From Kalmusia sp. IMI 367209 (taxonomy: Eukaryota > Ascomycota > Dothideomycetes > Pleosporales > Didymosphaeriaceae): DNA of 64,000 bases. The stretch is taken from positions 1 through 64,000 of the forward strand of contig JAPEUQ010000005.1 of NCBI GenBank assembly GCA_027946365.1, given 5' to 3'. The notes beneath the pieces were generated by a model. The model was not told the origin of the DNA. It did no database searches and saw only the letters and a list, made by a program, of their open reading frames with translations. A program made the position numbers and the translations under genes. The first letter of the stretch is position 1. Every line of letters begins with the position of its first letter. Shown here piece after piece: positions 46,501 to 58,805 of this stretch.

Positions 46501-49500
46501 AGGATTCGTAATATTGGTAGCCAGTAGTGGCTCCCGTAAGCAGAGTGTCTTGCCAGCCGATAAACGAGCATCCGTAGAAGCCAATATGATTGCCATAGAT
46601 ACTGCCAGCGAGAGTGACATAGCTTGCCCGAGCGCCATCCAGGTTATCAGAGTTGATCACATTGACGTTGTACATGCTGATCTTGGTGCTGCCGGTAGAG
46701 AATGTTGCAGTCTCGGCATCACTGTGACCGGTCGGCAGCGGGCTAACGGACAGGCCACGGGCATTGGTGATTGTGACCTTGTTGTTTGAATATGTCTGAC
46801 CCGGACTGCCTTCGGTGTAACCAATAATCATCACCGGACCAGCTCTTGAGACGGCTGGCACTTGTTCCTCATATGTTCCAGGATAAATAAAGATGATCTG
46901 TGTGCTGGAGTCGCGCGGTAGACTGGCCAAGGCAGAAGTTAAGTTACTATATGATCCGCTAACGGATCCACCTAGCGAAACAAGCACAGCTCCTGTGGGA
47001 GGGACAGTGCCACTGGTGGGATGCGCCCACGTAGCCGCTGCAGAGGAAGACGTGGTTGGGCTAGTTGTTTGGCTTGGGGCCACGCCTAGGGTGAAGCTTG
47101 GTTTGTAATTGTAAGCCGTCATATCGATCCAATCGGTAGTATCCAAGAATGAGGACAGCATATACGCAGATGCCTCTGACGAGGTAAGATTTGTTGCATA
47201 TGAGACACGAGAAGTGCTCCAATTTCCTGGGCCGCTGTTGTTGTATTCGCCAAACAAAACATTCGAAGTTCGAGGATCACTGGTGGCCCAACCATGCCAA
47301 CCTTCCGGAGCGATATGTCGATCGAGATACGAATTCATGTACACCACAAGGGCATACTGAGACCAAGGACGTCCGAGGTACGTTGTTCCAGTGGATGTAC
47401 CGTAGGAGCTGGTGTATGTGACGTAGCAGGAGTCAAAAACGTAGCCACCTGCCCAGCTAGCAGTGGGGCGATTCTGAGCTGTGATGTAGGCACCAGCAGT
47501 GTTCGAAGCAATGTAGCATTGATGGAAGTAGGCTTTCGAGTAGCCCCATATGAAATCCACACTACCCTCAATGTAGCAATTGCTGAACACTTGAACACCT
47601 TGGTTGGCTAGTAGAGTGTCCTGAAAACCGATAAATGAGCATCCATAGGCAGCCATATTTTTGCCATAGAAGTCAGCTGCTAGAGCGGCCGAATTTGGGG
47701 TTTGAGGGTAGATGTTGACGAAATCAATATTGTAAAGAGCCAAACCAGTTCCGTCCGTTTTCTTGGAATTTACCACAGGGGTCAGCTCGTTCTGATTGGC
47801 GTTCGTGGAAACCCCATAATTGAATTGTATTCTCACCCCATTCTGGGAGTAGTCATTAGGGTAATCAGTCTCGCCCCGCAGTGTCACCTTGCCGGTGCGG
47901 TTAACCCAAATTTGCTCAGTGTATGTTCCAGCAAGGATGTAGATCGTGTAAGCTTTTCCATCATTGGGAAGAGCAGCCACAGCAGACATAACGGTGCCAT
48001 ATTGGCCAGCTGTTGGTGTAGGCGCAACCGTGTATCCTGTTGATACCGAGCTTGTAGTCGTGGAGGCAACAGATGAAGTTGAAGTACTGGTAGCAATCAT
48101 GGATGAGCTTGAGGCAGTCGCGGCGATGCTTGAATACACAGAATCTGGGAAACCGGAAGCCGGGGAAATGGCATTGTTATCGAGCCAGCTAACGTCTCCA
48201 AGCACATCAACAGCGGAGTAAGCCGATGAGTCAGACAGGATCTGAACGCTGGAAATTCGAGATGTGGTGGATGATCCGGGACCAGTGTTATTTGATTCCA
48301 CGAAGACTGGCGATGAGCTCGCCGACGAAATTTTCCATCCAATAGGATTAATATGGTTGTCAAGGTACGAGTTGATGTAAGCCACGTGTGGCATAGTTGA
48401 GTAGTCTCTTCCCAGATAAGTGGCACCTATCGGCACTGAAGAGCTGCCAGGGACTATGGCGCAGTGATCAAATACAATGATCGAGGTTCCTACGGACGTC
48501 TGATAACTTTGAGCCGCAATAGTCTGTCCAGTACTGGTACTCGTCTCAACGATCTCAGAATTGTAGATGTAAGCAGCTCCTTGGCCCCACACGAAGTCTG
48601 TCGTACCCTCAATATGACAGTTGGAGAAATAGAACGCTCCATAGTTCACGAGTAAGCTTCCTTGTGACGACTTGATGTTGCAAGAATAGAATGCCGCCCT
48701 CTTTGTCTTGATCGAAACAGCGACTGCCTGATAATTCGTTGTTGGCGTGTAATTGTTCTCGAAGTTGATGTTGTAGAAGGTGAGCTGGTTCGTGTAGTAC
48801 TGGGTAGATTGGAAAGCTCCAGTGCCTGCAGCAGCTCCCGCGCTCGACAGAACACCGCCATTAGTCCTAATAGTAACACTGTTTCCCGATCGAGACAGAG
48901 GGTTGGCAGCCTCTCCGCGGAAGGTCGTTGCGCCAGTTCTACCATTGGGAAACACCACCTGCTCGTTATACACGCCGGCTAAGATGTAGATGGTCTGCAC
49001 AGTAGCATCAAGAGGTAAGCTGGAAATTGCAGCAGAGATACTTGTGTAGTTGGCACAAGATCCAGATGGTCCTACAGTACGGGCAGTACTAGGCACCGAG
49101 GATGGCAGAACGCAACTAGTGGCGCTCGCAGAAGCGCTGGAAGACGCGACGTTCGTTGGAGAGGATGATGATGTCAGGGTGGAGGTGAAGCCAGTAGACG
49201 AGCTTGATAAAGCCGAAGTCATTAATGTTGTTGCTGAAGCTGAACTTGAACTCTGGATAGAGCTCGAACCTGAAATAAGGCTGGAGCTTGGGGTCGCACT
49301 CAAGGCCGCGCTGGAACTGGAGCCTGTTGATGAACTGTATGATGCTGCGAAAGTCTGACTTGAGCTCGAAGTAGCACTAGATTCACCGGATTGCCTTTCC
49401 TGGGCTGCGTCGCTAGCCTGAATGGCGCTCAAGACCTTGGAGTCGACCCATGAGAGGCTAGTGGTGGCCACTGTGGGATATGCGTTGGCGAAGAGACTTG

Positions 49501-50718
49501 CGAGATTGAAAGGCGCAAGTTGGGCCGCATCTGTGACATAAAAGTAATTGGCTGTATATGGAGTCCGGGAAGCCCGATTGTTCAGGTAGCTTCCCGCACC
49601 CGTAGTCAGATACTCGTAGTATGCGTTCCCAGAAGCCTGAGTGCTTGTGTCGACGTGGACACCACTCGGAGCAATCAAACTAGCCATGGCCGTGTTGCGA
49701 TACACTACAACGGATCCCAGCCCGTTGGCAGAGGCTAGATAGACATAGTTATTTGTTGTTCCTGCCTTCTGGATGACCGAGCATGAGTCGAACACTACGG
49801 TGGAATTGTATTGGATGCCTCCAGAAACTCCACCCTTGTTGTATGTGAGAAGAGCGTTCTTGGCCGTCGCGGTGATCGTCGAGCCGTAGATGTAGAGTGA
49901 GGGATATGAGTAGATAACTTTGTCCGCAGCCTCAATGTAGGAATTGGCGATGAGGGCTGACGCATAGTTGGTGCTAAAGCCAGTAGGCCCCGCGGCAACG
50001 AATTGGCAGGAGTAGAATGCATTCTGGGATCCGCGAAGATACATGAATCCTGCTGTAGAAGCGGAGTTTGTGTTAAAGAAATTGATGTTCTTCCAGGAAA
50101 TTCCTTTAGTCGCAACCGAGTAGGTTACTGGGGCTGCGCTATTCGAGATAGTCACTAGGTTCGAGGAGTAGTCGTCAGCATCGGTTGATTCTCCCACGAT
50201 GGTGACTGCCGCAGTAGCTTGGATCACAACGCTCTCGGTATATGTCCCAGCTTTGACCGTCACAGTAGGAACTCCTTGACTCTGCGCATACAGAATAGCA
50301 GGGCCAACGGCAGTAAACTGGCCAGTTCCATCAGGTGCCACTGTCACGGCAGATAAGGCAGCTATTTGGTCTTAATTCAACAAACTCTGCAATGACGGAT
50401 CTGAGCTACCATACCAGTAGATGTGGAACTCGTTGAGGATAGAGTCGTCGAGGATAGGGTATCCGTGGTGACTACAATACTAGATGCTGTGGCACTGGTT
50501 GCGGGCGCAATGTCGGAGACTGAATTGGCACTCGAAGCTACAGTAGCACCGATGTCAGCATATTTGAGTCAAGTCACAAGTCGGGAAAGAGGAAGAGGGG
50601 CCTGCTCACAGCAAGCGTTGCCAGACAATGAGGAGACAACCGAGGCGGTCGTACCTTGTTCTGCGATGCTCTGCCCAGCAAGGAGCAGTAGGAGAAGAGA
50701 TGAAAGCATCTTGGTCAT
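43552..50718 (-). CDS. Secreted pectin methylesterase with five tandem domains and a Ser/Thr-rich tail
   Basis: Exons 50718-50610, 50537-50415, 50370-45585 and 45535-43552 have GT-AG introns of 72, 44 and 49 bp and total 7,002 nt (2,333 residues), an exact multiple of three. A signal peptide (MTKMLSSLLLLLLLAGQSIA) opens the protein. Five CE8-type beta-helix domains follow: about residues 88-395, 507-808, 858-1161, 1206-1523 and 1558-1861. Domains 3, 4 and 5 keep the active-site blocks (GFQDTLL, GWQDTLL and GNQDALL; VDFIWG, IDFIWG and IDMIWG; LGRPW or LGRPY). Domain 2 has TDFVWG and LGRDYS but QGSLL instead of QDTLL. Domain 1 has lost all three. Linkers 1-2 and 2-3 are Ser-rich. The ~450-residue tail is Thr/Ser/Val repeats, probably O-glycosylated. 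The enzyme would demethylate pectin in plant walls. Typical fungal enzymes have about 320-340 residues. Confidence 0.9.
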
Positions 50719-52181
50719 CTCGGATCAAGCCGCCTCGACTGCGCGTGTCGCTGTCAAGGTATGACAGAATATAGAAACCTCATCCACAGTCGAGGAGCCA
50801 GAGCCCGGTATTATGACATTTCGGCAAGTGAGCCCCCATGGCTGCCACTACGGATCAATGACGGCGAGGCCGGCCGCCACATGAGCATACAAATGACGCC
50901 AGTCGAACTCAGGGGTCTGGATTCGGATCGACATTAAGATCTGGACAAGCTTTCCCAGTGCACCAACTAGTCTTTGTGGGCCAGGCGTCTGCTACTCAGA
51001 GGCTGGAATAATCGAGACACTGTCAAATTACCACAATGCGGACCAGTGGACTAACAAGGCTAGGGACACTAAGAGCTAGAATGTATTGGGAATACGTAGC
51101 TTCGGCAGCTCCCGAGGAGCATCACTCGGCCGAGGCCTAGGATGGATGGAAGCCGCCGCATGTGGATGGTATAATACCGATTCACGGGTATCTGGAATTC
51201 AAGGTGACCAGATGTAGCCTGCCTTGTGAGCGAGCGCGACAATATTTTCAGAAATGATCATGACCACTACGTACATTTCACTCGACATATACGTCAAACT
51301 GTGTCAGGACGGACATGTCTAGCAAGCGCTGTAGCGTTGAAGCGGGATTTAGGTCGCACGGCACATGGAGATGGCTGAGGCTGGCTGAAGTTAGCTGAGG
51401 CGAGCTGGAGCTGGCTTCCAGCAAATTTTCTCCATCGCGGCTGCTGAAGTTGTTGTATGAGTACTGACCCCTGACTTAAGGACCCAGCGGGGCTCCTAAA
51501 GTAGCTAGTGAGTCCTAAAGGCACGCAATCGTATCCAAATATTGAAGAGTCTAGCTCATAGATCTTGATAAGAGCACGTGTTGAGTGGAGTGCGGTCGAT
51601 AAAAATGGTATCAAGCGTGGGCGGATTGCGCTCGATAAGAGCGGAGATAAAAGAAGGTGTGTAAAGTGCTCGCTAAAAGCACGTGGTTAGCGGGTTCTCA
51701 AAATATCTTCCACCTATGAGAGAAGAGCCCGATGCGCCGGTAGCGGCTGCGCTAACCCTCGGCGGCGATTGAAGTCCCGAAATCGCGGATCATCTGAGGC
51801 CTGGGGCGACAGACTAATCCAACGCCATCAGCCGAGGCTCTACCTGCGGTCAGGAGCTTCTAGATGGTGACGAGGATGAGCTAGACTCTACAGGCATATT
51901 GAAGGAAAAGTATGCGCCGACGGACAAATCAATCTGTCCTTCGATCAATCAGGCGACGCGTTCGCCGTGTTCAAGGATTCGACTCTTGCAGCCGGGCCAC
52001 TCAGCTAGCAACAAACGTTCTATTTGCGCAGAACTATAGAGTCCCAGACGCCCAAAAAGGATAGAATAGAGTCGAAACTCATGGCCCAAGGTCCGTGGCC
52101 ACATGAGGTTAAAGCATTCGTAGTAGCAGCAGGTGACATATCCATAACAGAGTCTGAGATCTCTGATTACTTCATTGGTTC
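50719..52181. other. Upstream region of the pectinesterase, no other gene seen
   Basis: The first few hundred bases beyond 50,718 should hold the pectinesterase promoter. A tandem GGCTGAGG/AGCTGAGG/AGCTGG motif set occurs at 51,370-51,415. No frame resembles a known family; the 106-codon minus frame at 51,294-51,614 has no motif and no homologue I can recall. Confidence 0.4.
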
Positions 52182-53225
52182 CTAATCCTCATCATTCTCG
52201 TCGGAATAAGGGCACCGCACCTGCGACTGAGCTTTTTGATACACCACATTGACATCTGTTACAGCATTCCAAGGATATATCTTCGGATCACAAGAGTCAT
52301 CCGTACCTCTGGTGGCTTGTAGAATAGAAATAATCGTCTGAATATACGAATCAAGTGAAAGAGTTTGCATGTGGATCAAGCCGCACAATTGGCTATCTAG
52401 TGACTATGTGGAAGCGTATAGTTTGGCGTAAACTACGACAGGGTAGACTACGCGAGTGTAGACGACCACAGGTACTATCCGCAGGTCGTTATTAGTCATG
52501 CTTAGGAAACTCTTTGACAGGAATCACCGCACGCAAAAGACAATCACCTAGTGCGGGAAGGGTATTGTGGTCTGGCAGAACGATTATTTTCAACTGAGTC
52601 AGAGCCCGTAGTAAGACGTGTGGCGGCTTGAAGTCATCTGCTCGACAACCGTGGTGGAGAGGTTTGTTCATGAGCATGCGCCTGGACATAGTGGTAGTCT
52701 ATCATGAACTTCAGATTATGAGTCAGAAGCTCTTAGGTCAGATTGGCTGCGTAGAACAATCTAACTACTCATAGATTGTTGGTCAGTAGTGATCAATTAT
52801 GATGCTAGACCCGCAATAATGTCATTCAACCAAAAGCCATGCTCTGGTATCACTTGCTGATCAGGAACGTCTGCCGTGATGGCGGTCCCGACGATCTCTA
52901 CTGGGTTTTGTAGCTCAGCCAAGACTGCCGAATGATAATCCTGCGGACTTGCTTGAAGCGAATCTTTCGCATGAGTAATGCACTTTTCGGTGGCAATAGA
53001 AACAAGCATTGAAATGGTCCACGAGATGTGAGCGCAATGCTAAGAAATTGTCAGCTCATCTATGCATGCATTTTCAGAAGGATGTGAATAATTACCTAGA
53101 ACACAACAAGAAGTATGCAACGCCCGTTCGACATCCCTTGAACAATTCATATCATGAGGTAATTCTTTCGCCCAGCGACTCTTCGCTAATGGACAGTCTT
53201 CGATCGAGGTCCCGTAGAAGATCAA
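52182..53225 (-). pseudogene. Possible decayed gene of unknown family
   Basis: Four consecutive minus-strand open frames tile this interval and each reads like protein: NCSRDVERALHTSCCVLG then NYSHPSENACIDELTIS (53,225-53,040), THAKDSLQASPQDYHSAVL (53,009-52,797), PLHHGCRADDFKPPHVLLRA (52,689-52,492) and YIQTIISILQATRGTDDSCD (52,388-52,182). They lie in different frames with stops between them and no convincing introns joining them. I infer a decayed gene but cannot name the family. Confidence 0.25.
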
Positions 53226-55290
53226 GTTGTATCAATATGTGGGCCGCCATCTTCGTGTAACGACCGAATTTCAAATCAAAGTAAATCTTGTATGGATATT
53301 ATCGAACGGCGCTGACCAACAACACTTGTGCGAGTGCAAGTGACTTTTCTCCGTCCAAAATGATGCCCTGAACATGGGAGCAATGTCATGCTCGAGGCTT
53401 GCGACCGCAGCGGTTATGATTTGAACGAAACAAAGATAGACTGCCGTGCTGCGTATATATATGTATATATTTATTGAGAGGCAGTATATTGAGCCAATAT
53501 GGTGCCAAGCCAGCGCTCGGTATGATGTGCTCAGTATAGTGTTCCTGCTCTCGATATAATGCGCTCAGTATAATTCCTGCCGTTCCCATCGCGATAACGC
53601 CAGTCGCATGCTCGCTGACTTACACTCTGTAGGCAAGCTCTCTACCAAGCGATGATCCCAACCCTCTTGCCGAATTTTTAGCCTTTTGTGAACGGCTAAC
53701 CCCCACTAGATTTCGTACTCGCTTCCGCTCTCACCACCGCACCCAACGTTACTCCAACGATTACCCCCACCGCTCTAGTCTGTTGCACTGCCGCCGAAGT
53801 CGATATCCAAATTAGCTGATTAGATGCAGGGCGGTCGGCACAGCCATAGTACCTATAAGAGCAGCCTATCTTTCGCGAAGATATAAGTCTAAGTTCTCTA
53901 ATGGAAAGTTGTGCTGCCTCGTTGACTTGCTGCATCATGGCAATCGGTTGCACAGTGCGATTAGGTGTTTTAGCTGCGACTAGCGATGCGGGTGGAAGAA
54001 GGCACTCTAATGGCCCACGATTTATTGTTCATAAAGTAATAGACCCCTTCACACCCGCGAAGACTCTATATCTGCCACTGATGAATACGTAAATTACGGT
54101 ATCACAAGTGAGTTCTAGGAGGAATGGCACAGTAGACATTATACTCAAAGACGAATTCCTGCAAGGTGTGAAAGCGACAGCGTATACACTAGTCTTGCTC
54201 GCGGTGAGGATGGATCCTTCAGGCTCAGGTGGTAAAAGAGTAGCAATTCATGTACGGAACGCGAAATTTAATGGACCTTTTTTCGAATTTCCATATTCAA
54301 TCACATAACGGAAGAGTGCTGGAATTCAAAATTTCACATAGCAAATCAGTAGCAAAGAGCCGGAGAATAAAAATTAACGTGTAGTTGACCCTAGGTGCGG
54401 CGACATGAACCTTCTAAAAAGGGGGCTAAAAGACTTTAGGCCTAATGTTACTATAGTAATCTAGGAAAGCGATCTAATACAAGTCGTGGTCTATAGTGTA
54501 GGTTTCACTCAATTGAGGGAACCCTGCAATGGATGGAGTACTGTCTTTGACCTATGACATCTATCTTATAGGTATTTGGACCTATGTATATGTAGAAAGA
54601 CCTAGCTAGTTACTTTTATGTCTTCACTGTAAAAAGCTCGAAGACTCGGGCAAGGACGTTGGTGTTGCTGGTAAAGTAATTCTAGATTTAATACCATCTC
54701 AAAACTTACTACGGAGGGATGAAAGCCAAACCGTGTGGATGTGGCAAAACCTAAAAAAGAGGGGCCTGATGAATCAGATGTAGAGGATGACAAGCGATGC
54801 TGTAGCGTCTACATCGGCTTGTAGAAGTGAAAACAAAGCAATGAATTATTGAGCACACCGATGAACATGCGGCCATTATGTCTTTACCGGGGCTACGAAT
54901 TTTACATCAGGCAATTACTTGGACGGAGAACCACTGTTGCGGAATGAAATAAATTGCAGAGCTGAGGTGGAGTAGTACAACTTTATTCCTAGTGATAAAA
55001 ACGGGCAGGTCGCGGTGAACCGATATTTTCGACAAGGTAACCCCTGTTTGTTAGCCTCGTGTAGATTGTCCGTACCCGTTCCTGTCGCTCCGCACCCAAA
55101 CCACCAACCCAGTCCCCTTGTGAATTATTCGTATTCTAAGCAACAAAAGATGTGTTTGACAGTATAAGATCACTTAAACCGTTTAAGGATGATCTGCTTG
55201 ACTTCTCTACCATTCAACTTTCCTGACCTTCGCTGTTAAACAGCCTCTGCAGATTTCAAATACTTTTACCACAGTCTACGTTTTGATCAA
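53226..55290. other. Intergenic region with no convincing gene
   Basis: Only short overlapping open frames on both strands. An alternating TATATATGTATATAT tract lies at about 53,453-53,468. Nothing was recognised as a protein family, RNA gene or transposon end. Confidence 0.4.
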
Positions 55291-55311
55291 TGCTATTTTC
55301 TTCAATTTACT

Positions 55312-55952
55312 ATGCTATGCCATGCCAACGCACTTGATGCACGCAATGCAGCCTCCATAGTCTCAATCTCACAGAACATGAATCTCTATAGCTACCTTGT
55401 TGATCGCAATCAAAGCTCTCAGCTCGGACAGGTCTTTTCTGATAAAGCCACGATGAACTTCAACTTACCTGGCTTGGGCATTGCTCATGGTCTGCTCGAG
55501 ATTATCCAGCATGTTGACCTTTACTCAAACGTTACTAGCCAGCACGCTCTAATCACGAACTACATACAGCTTCTCAGTGAGAAGACTGCGAATGCCAACA
55601 CGGAGCTTACTGTTACTTTTTTCGGCGGCGGCAAGCAGGTAGGAGAAATCTATGTCGTATACCGAACGTAAGTCCACAACCCAATTCTCTCAGCTCTCTC
55701 TAACGGGTAGTTTAAAAAAAATTGTTCATAAATTATAGCACTGTAGCATCCATATTCCTAACGAGTTCTAATTATGACACGGACTGGTTGGTGACTAGAG
55801 ACGTTTGGAGAATTTATAACGTGATTTTTGTGCCAACAGTGAGTCAATACATACGAGAGTAAACTTTATCATGTACCAGAAATTGTTAATACGTGATCAA
55901 GGGCGCTTGGGGAAATGTGTCAATCAACTATCCGGGAGGAGCTCTGTCCTAG
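55312..55952 (+). CDS. SnoaL/NTF2-like protein, possibly frame-damaged
   Basis: The first exon (ending about 55,667) reads DARNAASIVSISQNMNLYSY, FSDKATMNFNLPGLGIAHGL, NVTSQHALITNYIQLLSEK and VTFFGGGKQVGEIYVVYRT, the pattern of small fungal SnoaL-like (NTF2-fold) proteins. After an intron (GTAAGT...TATAG, about 55,668-55,739) comes DTDWLVTRDVWRIYNV. A last piece ends GAWGNVSINYPGGALS with the stop at 55,950. The last junction cannot be placed cleanly: a TAA lies in the likely frame near 55,888. Upstream, a hydrophobic start (MLFSSIYYA at 55,291) is out of frame with the body by one or two bases. The fold is credible; whether the gene still works is doubtful. The function of this subgroup is unknown. 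Confidence 0.6.
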
Positions 55953-56296
55953 CCTTCGCAATATTTTAGATGCTACACATTCTTTCTTAATGTCTCGAAT
56001 TTTGTTTGAAGGTGAACGTGGGGGCTATAAGGTTTGATGGTTTCTCAAAAAGTTTCTGGGTGCGTATATAATTTGTGGAGGGCAGGATGATGAAGAAGGG
56101 TTGCGCACGATGGTAAATACCTATCTCCATTCGGATGTGGTCTTTGGTACCGAATCGTGCCTATGCAGATAATCAAACATCATTTTCGAAACTTGACCTT
56201 CTGGTAAAAGTCCATTGGCCATAGTTGAGCATTTTACTGTGATTACGATGTTGTCATTGAATTGTGTGTTGGTCTATCTGTTGTTCAGGCCGTTAT

Positions 56297-56929
56297 CTAG
56301 TCCTGCTCGCTTGCCTTGTTCTGCCTTTTCTTCAGAGCACGGAGGACTTCTTCCACGGTAGTGACCCCGCTAAACCAGACTAAATTCTTCATACATGCAT
56401 TGTAATCCTCCATTGTAAGCGTTGCTGTGGCATCGCTAAGTGTCTTACAGTAGAAGTCGTGCGATACACCGTCACGCACCGTCGATTCAACACAAACGTT
56501 GCTCCCAACACTTGTGCATAATAGCTGGTTGATGCCTCGGCTGAAGAGAAGCTCCTTGAGCCCCGTGCTGAGGAAGGCTGAATTGCGGGTCTTGTTGATC
56601 ATGTTATCGCCTTTACTCGTGTCTGGCGCGAGGTCGTCGAGGACGTCCGCATCCCACGTACCGCGTACGAAACCCTTGAGCTTCTGCATCTAAGGCTGCT
56701 TATTCATCTGCCTGCCAGCATCTGAGTAGTCCTCGTTGTAGCAAAGGCGAGTAAATATGGTGGGAACCTTGGTCGCATGGCTTGCTGTGCTGAGCTTGTT
56801 GATAGCTGAAACAATGTCGAGGTGGTTGGCAACTGACAGCCCAAGCTTCCCAAAGCGGCCATTTGGGTGACAGAAGCCATTTTGCATGTCGATAATGAGC
56901 AGTGCCGGGTTTGACTTAAAGTAAGTCGG
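56297..56929 (-). pseudogene. Isochorismatase-family hydrolase, pseudogene
   Basis: The minus strand reads SNPALLIIDMQNGFCHPNG (catalytic Asp in IIDMQNGF), AINKLSTASHATKVPTIFTR, YNEDYSDAGRQMNKQP, then a TAG stop at about 56,690, and continues in the same frame: KLKGFVRGTWDADVLDDLA, NKTRNSAFLSTGLKELL (Lys motif) and SVGSNVCVESTVRDG, which carries the catalytic Cys of the cysteine-hydrolase family. The end is ALKKRQNKASEQD. No in-frame ATG precedes SNPALLIID; the nearest ATG is in another frame. The stop where a Gln or Glu codon is likely, plus the missing start, mark it as a pseudogene. The natural substrate is unknown; many such proteins are not true isochorismatases. Confidence 0.8.
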
Positions 56930-57469
56930 ACATCCTTAGATTCGTAACGTTAAAGTAGGTCGAGAAAGACTGAAACAAGTAAATTTTCTTCGTGTGTTAC
57001 AGTATTGGCGCGATGTTCTCTTGGCTCATATATTCCTTGTTGGGGTCTTTTCTCTCAAGCTACGCCGCCTCTCTCGGTCTCTTAGCTAAGAGCGCGATAA
57101 GCCTTTGTGAAACCCGACAATCAGGCGACATCCCCGCTTTGAACCGCGAAGGTGAAACAGTAGGAGATAGCTAGGTTTCCTGCAGGTAAGCAAACGCCTC
57201 CACCTTAGGACCCCTGTGAAATCTGAATGCGCAGCTAGCACCGCCTGTTTTGTGCCATATTTCAATATATGCACTTGATTTATTCCTTGCGCACGCGTCG
57301 TGTCGAAATTCCTCACTTTGGGGGCTAAACAAAGCTGTAATGGAGGCCCACAGGTTTATAGTAACCCATAAGAACCCTAATTCTAGCTGGTCCATGGTGC
57401 GATGGGTCTTTGAGTCTCCTATGTCTCTACCTATCCGTTGTCCGTCGATAAATCTTTTTTTTTTTTTGC
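56930..57469. other. Spacer between the isochorismatase and receptor pseudogenes
   Basis: About 540 bp of divergent upstream DNA. A run of 12 T lies at about 57,456-57,467, directly before the receptor start. The minus-strand frame of 105 codons at 57,171-57,488 shows no motif. Confidence 0.4.
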
Positions 57470-58805
57470 ATGACAATGGGATATACAATTGATACGTCCT
57501 ATATCACCCCAGGTGGTGTACTTGCAGCAGCTATTCTACCTGCAATCCTCGCTATCGTTGCGGTTATTCTACGCTTCTATGCCAGATGCAAAAAGAAGCA
57601 AGCCATCTTGTGAGATGACTGGATTCTACTACCTGGGCTTGTAAGTTACTCTTCCAGAGTTCGCATTCATCAGCTCATCACTCAATTATTAGGCTTGCAC
57701 AACAGGAATTTCTATCGCGCTTATCATTGGTGCGCTCTCTAGCTCTATGCGCTACGCTTTCCCTTTTGACTTGCTACAGGAGTTGCAGGACATGAACTAG
57801 GCTATACCAAAGTTATTCCTTCAGGATCACCTCCAGAGGCACAGCTAGTATATCTCGCACCAAATGTCGTTTTGACTGAAAGGGTACGTCGTGAATATAC
57901 ACAATACGCCATATGATTCTCTGTTAATGTTTCTATGGTTCAAGGTTGGATATGCCGTTCAACTTATGCAAATACTTGGACTTGGCTTCATCAAAACAAG
58001 CTTTGTCCTGTTCTATCGCCGAATCTTTTGTGTTGGCGTATGAGACTGGTTCTGGTTCGTGACTCTGACTCTTCTTGTCCTGATTGCTTGTTGGATGATA
58101 ATATTCTTCTTTCTGTTCGTCTTCTACTGTGGTACAGATATGTGGGCGGAGTGGAGCAATGTTGCAAACCTAATTTCCTATTGTCCTAATAGTGTTTCAT
58201 ATCAGAACGCGCTTGCTATTTCTGATTTCATGATGGATGTCATGGTCATTTTGTTACCCATGCCGCCGGTAAGCTTCACGATCAACGAGAAACTTGGTTT
58301 TGCTGACATCTCCGTTCCCGAGGTCCTCCAATTAAACATTGACCTTCGGCGAAAATTGCTTGTATTGATGATTTTTATGCTTGGTCTAGTGTACGTTCAT
58401 CCTTCCTGTGAAATTCAGTATGGTACACTTGCCGATTCCACAATGTGTAGAGCCATAGCGGCTTCATTGACCAGAATGGTCATTTTTGTCATCCAGATGG
58501 ACGTTGGTTTTGATTTATCCGAAGATGGTGACAGTGAGTTGATTACGACAATCGCGTGACTAGATATTCTTGCTAACGATTTGGTAGAAGTTATCAGGCT
58601 TATACTGTTCTGGTCGAGTATCGAGAACGGTGCTGCGATTGTCGCAGCCTGCCTTCCTACCCTTCGGCCATTGCTCAAACGAAGCACGCTCAGGGAGCTC
58701 CTGCAAAGCCTCCAGAACAAGTTCGCATTGAGCCCATTGCGTAGCAATCGAGGTCACCCTCCAAATCCTGTATCTGCCAACCTAGAGCGCATGGCATCCG
58801 AGTAG
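57470..58805 (+). pseudogene. PTH11-like/rhodopsin-domain membrane protein, pseudogene
   Basis: The fungal 'rhodopsin domain' (SAT4/PTH11-like) seven-helix layout is readable. MTMGYTIDTSYITPGGVLAA is followed by a hydrophobic helix ending LRFYARCKKKQAIL, a TGA stop, and DDWILLPGL. Next come ISIALIIG, GHELGYTKVIPSG, and after an intron (about 57,883-57,949) MQILGLGFIKTSFVLFYRRI, a second TGA before DWFWFVTL, then CGTDMWAEWSNVANLISYC and NALAISDFMMDVMVILLPMP. The frame RRKLLVLMIFMLGLV, a piece on ATTIQ-like transmembrane context and SLQNKFALSPLRSNRG close the gene at 58,803. The two TGA codons could come from CGA by C-to-T. Some PTH11-like receptors sense host surfaces in plant pathogens; this copy is inactive. 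Confidence 0.75.

Noticed and set aside
45875..50764. Many plus-strand frames of 60-170 codons opposite the pectinesterase domains
   Set aside because: All lie within the verified coding sequence on the other strand and have no domain resemblance.
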